IMG/VR virus record: IMGVR_UViG_3300017956_002575
Span: 1-57,616 of that record
Source: a virus
Direction: 5' to 3' (one strand)
DNA: 57,616 nucleotides
The translations under genes were made by a program, and so were the position numbers. The notes below the pieces were generated by a model. That model searched no databases. It saw only the letters and a list, made by a program, of their open reading frames with translations, and was not told the DNA's origin. Shown here piece by piece: positions 51,801 through 57,616 of the stretch (position 1 is the stretch's first letter; the number at the start of each line of letters is the position of its first letter).

Positions 51801-54800
51801 ATTCGTATGTGAAAGCAGTATTACTTAAATCAATATTTCTATTATCTAAATCATACAATCTAAATTCGTATTCTTCTCCAACTTGTACTATGTTACTAAA
51901 TTCTTTTCCTACTCGAGCAATCCATCTATTATCAAGTTGCGGAGAACTAACTCCGCTAGTTCCGTCTGCGCCAGCCGGGTCACCAGTATACGAAAGACTT
52001 GACAAGAAGCTCGCTTGGTTTTTATTAGTAATGTATGGGCCAACGGCTGCAATTGTATTTTGAATATTGTAATAATAGTTTACTGGACGTTGCGAGTCAG
52101 CAGGTCTAACATCTGCATAAACTAGACCTTTACCTGAATCATAATATCTTCCATTGTTTGAATATGTAAATCCAGTTTCAATATACCAGTAACCTGCAAC
52201 AGCATCTGTTATAGAGTACGTTGATTCTTCTGTATAATCACCAATTAAATCGCCTTCGGCATTGTAAGCAGTACCAGAAATATCAAATACACCATTTGTG
52301 TTTGAAACATAAATTACTGCACTATCACGCCTTGTTCCAACATATACAATTTCCGCTGCGCCGGTGTCTGTAGTAAATGTATCGCCTACGTTAGGCAATG
52401 TAACAAATGTCTCAAGGAAAAATACATGATCTACTTTTTTAGCAATAGTATGTTCTTGATTTAACCAATTAACAGTTATTTCAGCAATTTCATTATCAAA
52501 CGGATATTGAATGTCTGAAGTATTGAATGCATAACTTACTGTATTCCAATATAAGTTTACTAAATCGCCCACTGCTGTACCAAGGTACATATCTTTAGGA
52601 GCTCTTACTAGAATGTGATCAACAGTATTGTTAGGTAATCCAGGATCGCCTGCAACTAATAAATTTAAACTGGTACTATCAGCATCTTGCTGTGATGCAA
52701 TATTAATATATGTATCAAATGTAGTAAACGGTTGATTGCCTATTTGTGGTAATATTTCTCTATTAGCTTTCCATAGTGTTTCTCTATAACGAACAATATC
52801 ACCTTTTACATAAGTCTTATCAGATTGAAAGTCAAAAGTTTGTTCATTTGTATTTGAATCTGTTTTATAAGCCAATTTAGTTTTAATATTACTTGCATTA
52901 GGAACACCTACTACTAAGTATTCACCATCTGGAGAAACATCTATACTTCTACTAAAGTCTAAATTATCTAATGCAAAATAATCATCATTGTCAAGTTCAA
53001 TTTCTTGAGACAAGTTTAAATTAGATGCTTCTCTACTTCTACGGTAGAAATAGACTTTTCCGTTTACATCATTTGGAGAAGCTACAAATACATTGTTGTT
53101 ATCTTTAGTTACAGCAAGACTATCTGTAAATCCATGAGTGGTACTATCGTACTCGCTAGGATTGACTATTGTTTGCTCATTATTGTAAACAGAATTATTT
53201 TCTAATACTGCCCAAGTGCTATTATAGTCATCTATCCATATTTTTTGATCTTGGTAAAATTCTTGGTTTGTTAAAGAATTAACTCCGTTAAGAGAATCTG
53301 TTCTAACAGTCCTTAACTTAACAACTGAAAAGTTTTCTTCTTCAAAATCTAAAACATCATCAGTTAGTTCATTACCAGCAAACGGAACTTCAATTTTTAT
53401 TTTATTAAGTTCTGCAGAAATAACTTTGTAAAATCCATTAAGTAAATATTCTTCTGCATGTTGTAATCCAATATAGTCTCCTTCAGTAACAATAGAAGCA
53501 GACCATCTATCTAGTGTAAGTTCTCCAATTCCGTAACCTGGATCTGCATCTTCAATCAAAGAAACTGTAAATTCAGATGCATATGCTCCTGAACGAACTA
53601 CTTGCATTACTGTCCAGTCATTAGACTCTGTGTTAGTAATCCAAATATTATCTCCTAAATTTAGTCCATTTACATTAACTAAAATTAAATTTGAAATATT
53701 ACCTATAGTTGTTGCAACATCACTTTCTTTAACATATCCGCCTGTTTTAATATATTCAGATTCAATATTTTTTACAGGAAGAGGTGCATGATCGTAATCT
53801 TCCGGTTTGTCATAAACTTCGTTTGGTAAAATTCTATATATCTTGTCATAGTTAGTAGCAGGTAATGTATTCAGCAATTCAAATGCTTGAGGCGATTCTT
53901 GAACTTTTTCTTCTTGAATAATGTATTCTACTTGTTTAATATCATCAACAGAACCATATCTTCCAACTTGTAATGCCCACTCTTCATAAAATTCTAAATT
54001 ATCTGTAGTCTTACCTAGAGCATCAAACAATTTAGTAAAGACATTCATAGTTCCTTTTTCTGCTATAGCTCCGCGATAAAACTTAAACTGACTTACATCG
54101 TCGTTAATAATGTTTGCAAGATACTGACGCTTTTGGTAACCAATTAGATGCTGAGCCATTCTTTGTTGTTCAATATCAAAACTATCGCTATCTAAATCAT
54201 AAAAGTCTGTAAACTGAGTAGTTCTGTAATCAAAGTTTGTTAACAACTGAGATTCTGGTTTCTCTGAAAGCAAGTACCAATCATTAGAATTAAAATTTTG
54301 TGATCCCGAAATATTTTTTGATGCAACATAATAATATTGTTTGTATTTTACTATGTCGCCAATTGTATAATCTTTCCATTGTGTCCAGTCAGTAAATGTT
54401 CCGTCGTCATACAAGAATCCCGGAATGTTTAATCCGCCATTCCAGTTATCTGATCTATAGCCACTAACTTTAATTCTTTCTTGTCTATAACCAGTTGATG
54501 GTCTATATATGATATCGTTAAACACTGTAGTATTATCTAATAACACAACATGTTCTTTTTGAATCAAAGGTAATGATGCATGGAATAAACCCTCGTCGGT
54601 ATTTGTAACTTCAACACCAAAACTGTTTTCGTTTCTAAGTAAACTATTAAATTCTGAATCTAAAAATAAACCGTCTGCTTTCAATATTGAATATCCATAA
54701 AACGGATCTTTAATATCGTCAACAACATAAAAATCTTTTTGGAATTCTAATATATTTGCAGCAGGACTTAGTGTAATAATACCTCCAGAAGCCCAACCTT

Positions 54801-57616
54801 GGGTTGTCCAGAACATAAATTCTTTTGCGCTTTGATTCCAATTGTTTACTTCTCCAAAGCCTTCACTCACATCGTCAAATATAAATCCAATATCTGTTAG
54901 TCTTTCGTTATACCCTAAAATAAAATCTACAACTTCTTGTACTGTTTTTAATCTAGTACCATATTCTAAAGTTTTTACAGATGTTTTATCAAAATTCTTT
55001 TTAAACTGTGCAACTCTGCCGCCTTCAATTGGCAAGGTTGGTAACTTAGAAAGATTTTCTAAAGTAAAACTTACTCCAGTTTCGAAAGATTTTGTAACTC
55101 TATAATACGAATTATTGTGTATTATAATTTCGCCTGCTGTATAAAGTGTATTAGAATCCCAAGGAACAACTGCTTCGTTTATTCCTCCTACCGTTACAGT
55201 AGAAGAAGATGAACCTTCTCTAGCTTCATAATATTCAAAATAAGGTTTTTCTAAATTGTAACCTCTAAGTACATAACCAACTTCGGCTTTTTCTACAATT
55301 AATCCACTGTATATTGCTAGTTGCGAAGGACTACTTGTGTTTAAGAAAATTTGGTAATTTTCTTGTGGTACAAAAATTCCATCTTGTGTAAGATTTTGTG
55401 TAGGTGATCTGCTATCAAGTATAAGATTGAATTTTGGTTTACTAGTAAAGCCTCCAATTTTTATACCAATTTGATTTGATATATTTTTAAGATTAGTTTC
55501 ATAACTTGAATAAAGTGTTAAAATATTACTTGCTACTAGATTGTAAACATAATTTACTAAACCAGAAGTTAACACTCTTGAATCTGAGTTGTAAGTATTT
55601 GGTAATAATAAATTTTTTGTTTCGATAGGTTTATTTGTTTCTTTATAAACCCATTGATTAGCTTTGTTTTTATTAATTCTAGATATATCAAAACCTAAGC
55701 CCATTACTTTTGCAGGCTTGTTTAATAGATAAGATGTTAATAGTGCAAACGGATATTCTGAACTTCTTCTCCATGCATTTTCTGTAGGAGAATAATCTCC
55801 AAAACTAAAGTTTCTAGACGTCTGCTGGATGTTAAATCCGTTAGCATATCCTATTCTAGTAGGAGTTACTAATTTTCCATCACTACCAACAGGAATATGA
55901 TTAGTTAGCCCAGGACGAGCATAATCTAAATTTATTCTAACGTTGCCGGGTTCTGCAATCTTACCGGCTTCTAAATCTTTCCACAACACCAAGTTATCAC
56001 CAGTATACGGCGCAGGACCATATACTTCATCCCACCAACTTGGTTTTATTGTGATGCCTAACATTTCCCATGGGCATGTGTGCGGACGATCTGTATCAAA
56101 CGCATAAACAAACAATGATCTCCAAAATCCTGGATTTTTATTTCCGTTTGGTGTTTTAGTATCGGAGTAATTAAATGTCCAAGCATTATTTCTATCGTAG
56201 AATGTATTGTTTGTATAACTTGTATTAGTTAAACTAGTAGTCAGCCATTGTTGGAAATCTCCAAGTAATGTTCTATTAATTTCATTTCTACTAAATTCAG
56301 TTTCTCTATGATCTCCTGGAATAAAATTATGAATGTCTAATCTATCTGTCGAATAATCAGCTTTAATGTTATTGAATATTCTTTTTTCTAATTCCAGTAA
56401 TAGTTCGTCTCTGTAATCTTTGTATGCTTTAATAAAGCTACCGTCATGTCCTTTAACAAAAGCAACGCCTAAAGGATACTCGTTAATTTCAACATTATCA
56501 TAATGTCCGTAAAAAGAACCGGTTGCAGGCATATAGAAAATTTTGTTTAAACCAACAAATGTAATTGTGTTAGCAGTATCATTTGCATCTGCATCTTTAG
56601 CAGCTTTTCTAGTTGTATATATAGGATAAAACCAGCCTCTAGTTCCTTTGTTGCTGCCTGATTCAGCTTGTCCGTAAATTTTAAATGGACCAGTTTCTGA
56701 AGGTTCATCTACTATAACTGTATCATCAATGTATAGTTCTGGTTCATATTTAGGATAAAGTCCTAACTTTGTAGGTGTTGGAGGAACAAATGATCCGTCA
56801 GTATTATCATACTCATAAATTTCTATCTTGTCATCTTCGACTTGTCCTGCATCAATACTTACATAACCTGTAGAGTCAAAATTATAATCTCTGCCATGTA
56901 TTAATTGTTCTCCGTTCAAGTATACTAAAACACTTTTTACAGACAAACTAGATAGATTAAAAGGAGAACTTAAAGGATATTCTTTTGTTCTAGGATCTAA
57001 AACTGTATATTCTATAATATTAGTGTTGCTATATGATAGCATATCACTAAAGTAAAACGGCTGAGTTTTTACTTTATCTTTATTAATTTCTTCTAATAAT
57101 TTATCAACATGTACTTTAGTAGTTCCGTCATACCCTAAACTTAGAGCACTTTCTAAAAATACTTTTTTAAATCTTGAATATTCATTTTTAGAATATTTTA
57201 AGGCTTTTATAATATTAGTTTCTTTATTTGTTATATGATATAAAGATAAATTTATCGGTCCGCTGTGTTTTACAAAACGCTTACCAAATCTATCTAAGTT
57301 TCCTAAATCACGCAAATTACTTGAGCCTAAAAACACACCTTTAAAGTTTGGTAATTCTTCAAGCATAGTGTCAACATGATCAACTACTTCACCTAAGGTA
57401 AACTCACTTACATCCTCGTTTAGTGGATTGCGTTCTAGGTTATGTGGGAACTCATAATGTCCATTACTATTTTTAGATGTTTTAGATCTTGTTTTTATTT
57501 TAACAATATCTCCAGAATTTAAATTATCATAAAATCTAACATATGCAATTTTGTTTATTCTGTCAAGTTCATAATCTGTTAATTTAATTTGTATTTTATT
57601 ATTAACATAAACTACA
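48850..57616 (-). CDS. Giant virion structural protein, 5' end outside the window
   Basis: At least 2,922 codons; the reading frame is open to the right edge, so the ATG at 57366 is not the real start. There is a helical N-terminal part, then repeated small chitin-binding-like modules ('YxxGDIVxYxxxYYxA', coding near 55.1, 54.4, 52.8, 50.9 and 50.7 kb), and beta-propeller/FG-GAP-like repeats ('SPDGxxxxxGxPN', 'SDDGNVLIVTS', 'IAIGAPYND', coding near 52.9 and 50.5-49.9 kb). No catalytic motif is seen. Tail-associated giant proteins of this length occur in marine T4-like phages; the host-contact or baseplate role is inference. It ends at the TGA, with the C-terminal third in the next frame. Confidence 0.8.
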   Translation of the reverse strand, partial: VVYVNNKIQIKLTDYELDRINKIAYVRFYDNLNSGDIVKIKTRSKTSKNSNGHYEFPHNLERNPLNEDVSEFTLGEVVDHVDTMLEELPNFKGVFLGSSNLRDLGNLDRFGKRFVKHSGPINLSLYHITNKETNIIKALKYSKNEYSRFKKVFLESALSLGYDGTTKVHVDKLLEEINKDKVKTQPFYFSDMLSYSNTNIIEYTVLDPRTKEYPLSSPFNLSSLSVKSVLVYLNGEQLIHGRDYNFDSTGYVSIDAGQVEDDKIEIYEYDNTDGSFVPPTPTKLGLYPKYEPELYIDDTVIVDEPSETGPFKIYGQAESGSNKGTRGWFYPIYTTRKAAKDADANDTANTITFVGLNKIFYMPATGSFYGHYDNVEINEYPLGVAFVKGHDGSFIKAYKDYRDELLLELEKRIFNNIKADYSTDRLDIHNFIPGDHRETEFSRNEINRTLLGDFQQWLTTSLTNTSYTNNTFYDRNNAWTFNYSDTKTPNGNKNPGFWRSLFVYAFDTDRPHTCPWEMLGITIKPSWWDEVYGPAPYTGDNLVLWKDLEAGKIAEPGNVRINLDYARPGLTNHIPVGSDGKLVTPTRIGYANGFNIQQTSRNFSFGDYSPTENAWRRSSEYPFALLTSYLLNKPAKVMGLGFDISRINKNKANQWVYKETNKPIETKNLLLPNTYNSDSRVLTSGLVNYVYNLVASNILTLYSSYETNLKNISNQIGIKIGGFTSKPKFNLILDSRSPTQNLTQDGIFVPQENYQIFLNTSSPSQLAIYSGLIVEKAEVGYVLRGYNLEKPYFEYYEAREGSSSSTVTVGGINEAVVPWDSNTLYTAGEIIIHNNSYYRVTKSFETGVSFTLENLSKLPTLPIEGGRVAQFKKNFDKTSVKTLEYGTRLKTVQEVVDFILGYNERLTDIGFIFDDVSEGFGEVNNWNQSAKEFMFWTTQGWASGGIITLSPAANILEFQKDFYVVDDIKDPFYGYSILKADGLFLDSEFNSLLRNENSFGVEVTNTDEGLFHASLPLIQKEHVVLLDNTTVFNDIIYRPSTGYRQERIKVSGYRSDNWNGGLNIPGFLYDDGTFTDWTQWKDYTIGDIVKYKQYYYVASKNISGSQNFNSNDWYLLSEKPESQLLTNFDYRTTQFTDFYDLDSDSFDIEQQRMAQHLIGYQKRQYLANIINDDVSQFKFYRGAIAEKGTMNVFTKLFDALGKTTDNLEFYEEWALQVGRYGSVDDIKQVEYIIQEEKVQESPQAFELLNTLPATNYDKIYRILPNEVYDKPEDYDHAPLPVKNIESEYIKTGGYVKESDVATTIGNISNLILVNVNGLNLGDNIWITNTESNDWTVMQVVRSGAYASEFTVSLIEDADPGYGIGELTLDRWSASIVTEGDYIGLQHAEEYLLNGFYKVISAELNKIKIEVPFAGNELTDDVLDFEEENFSVVKLRTVRTDSLNGVNSLTNQEFYQDQKIWIDDYNSTWAVLENNSVYNNEQTIVNPSEYDSTTHGFTDSLAVTKDNNNVFVASPNDVNGKVYFYRRSREASNLNLSQEIELDNDDYFALDNLDFSRSIDVSPDGEYLVVGVPNASNIKTKLAYKTDSNTNEQTFDFQSDKTYVKGDIVRYRETLWKANREILPQIGNQPFTTFDTYINIASQQDADSTSLNLLVAGDPGLPNNTVDHILVRAPKDMYLGTAVGDLVNLYWNTVSYAFNTSDIQYPFDNEIAEITVNWLNQEHTIAKKVDHVFFLETFVTLPNVGDTFTTDTGAAEIVYVGTRRDSAVIYVSNTNGVFDISGTAYNAEGDLIGDYTEESTYSITDAVAGYWYIETGFTYSNNGRYYDSGKGLVYADVRPADSQRPVNYYYNIQNTIAAVGPYITNKNQASFLSSLSYTGDPAGADGTSGVSSPQLDNRWIARVGKEFSNIVQVGEEYEFRLYDLDNRNIDLSNTAFTYEFLNKKHTITDIWDGYIDFELTEFDFQGFPYEPQIGDILEDVQIPRDGQGGLALTSTTTSSAEVVFMRRNFNSIRVYVKVLSGNWNELSNIGRYEIRRKAGTNNTVNPNIRGVNDVDRVIGTVEDINNDIVLGTNLVGKLLVFANDSNLNIVTQPEVVDEEYWFFNENTESGIQRLANPPYSLNKDYTQVYNIPADKYGVAKTGLENEGAVAIFRRVAGEYRLQNIFVSEYRHAGRQFGNLVKITQNNNYYTLMIGSKGVDTTEELLDDSIGRRTYPGTIEIVRHGTKPSDNFKGEYQLTAYDIGDIVIYKDNYYRANKAILETQNVIQDSIYWTNISWRYGQDTNYRGDFDNSYTYKSGNIVVYDNKLWSANTNIDVNAPVPSNSNASWSEISTKIDYLGYLPNLTSTHFYNEEVFDPIQNIEQFSEAFDISDDGNVLIVTSKQMETDSTIHKSIVVYREVDDKYMVDQVIPSPNNTEGFADVVSLSPDGRKIAIGAPYNDDKKINQGIVYIYSQVNGKFVQTQTLTPPNNEESEGFGYSLNFGEDNLVISSLNGDQKIPTRFDTYTDRVDENSYTLDTTSKERTATTFDAEFTTFNNIILDKGVVYVYENLEDTLIYSEQFRYSLSQRMFGENVYSNNNHVYVGMPQQYSGDYKGIMLDFRKGNGVFAWEAISQNVIPVDVSKIRGAFLYNKRKNEIITYVDYVDPVQGKIPGVADQEIAFKAPYDPALYNTGELTDNNVDPDRVWTDEYVGKVWWDISTAKFANAHQGSTTFQKNNWNKLLPNATINIYEWVESDYLPSSWDTLADTPEGASQDISGTSLYGDEKFSTRIIYDDVSKTFKNKYYYWVESKRTVPVMEDRFLSIFDIAALIANPRTQGYKFLSLLTNNKFVLNNCDDVIEGDDVVLNIKYSTGPKENQNLHSQYKLLSENDKSSKPDADIERKWFDSLIGFDENSRLVPDPDITVKNRYGVQSRPRQSMFVN

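Noticed and set aside
57364-57366. ATG as the true start of the giant structural frame
   Set aside because: The frame stays open upstream all the way to the window edge with ordinary coding sequence, so the real start lies outside.
1-57616. CRISPR array, tRNA genes, insertion sequences, attachment sites
   Set aside because: No regularly spaced repeats, cloverleaf-like segments, transposase motifs or flanking direct repeats were seen while reading; a program scan would be needed to exclude weak examples.

Overview
The window looks like part of the genome of a marine T4-like myovirus, probably infecting a SAR11-type or picocyanobacterial host. The reasons are an AT-rich composition, tightly packed genes with many ATGA and TAATG junctions, long fibre and tail genes of the marine T4-like type, a tail-collar domain, a HEXXH/VWA-like peptidase of the kind found in cyanophages, and T4 late-promoter-like boxes (TATAAATA and one-base variants). 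No host housekeeping gene, tRNA, rRNA, CRISPR array or insertion sequence is visible. The host assignment is inference. No gene-free stretch exceeds about 110 bases.

Layout. (1) 56-3999, plus strand: VWA-like metallopeptidase, four small phage proteins and a fibre with a tropism-determinant-like N-terminus, ending in a terminator hairpin. (2) 4058 to about 32.3 kb: an accessory island of about 28 kb in strand-switching blocks. It holds an NAD-dependent sugar epimerase/dehydratase, a UDP-sugar dehydrogenase, six glycosyltransferase-like proteins in three paralogous pairs, eight radical SAM enzymes (three with an N-terminal Cys-rich twitch-type region), five small 2OG-Fe(II) oxygenase-like proteins, an amidinotransferase, a PLP aminotransferase-fold protein, a QueC-like PP-loop ATPase, a class I methyltransferase, three SGNH/GDSL hydrolase-like proteins, two kinase-like proteins and one structural-looking protein. 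(3) 32268-57616, minus strand: a small conserved-type protein followed by virion genes: an Ig-repeat giant fibre, its short paralogue, three fibre proteins sharing one N-terminal module, a small structural protein and a very large structural reading frame running off the right edge.

How it may work together. The sugar-nucleotide enzymes, glycosyltransferases, amidinotransferase and aminotransferase point to synthesis and decoration of a complex glycan, either remodelling the host surface during infection or decorating the virion. The radical SAM and 2OG enzymes could tailor sugars, lipids or peptides; the substrate cannot be read from sequence.

Two points deserve first attention. The last two large structural frames (44416-48645 and 48850-57616) lie in the same frame, separated by a single TGA with open coding sequence continuing directly after it and no usable start codon, so they are probably one protein of more than 4,390 residues interrupted by a nonsense codon, a recoding site or a sequence error. 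The density of radical SAM and 2OG enzymes in one phage island is the best candidate for an undescribed system.
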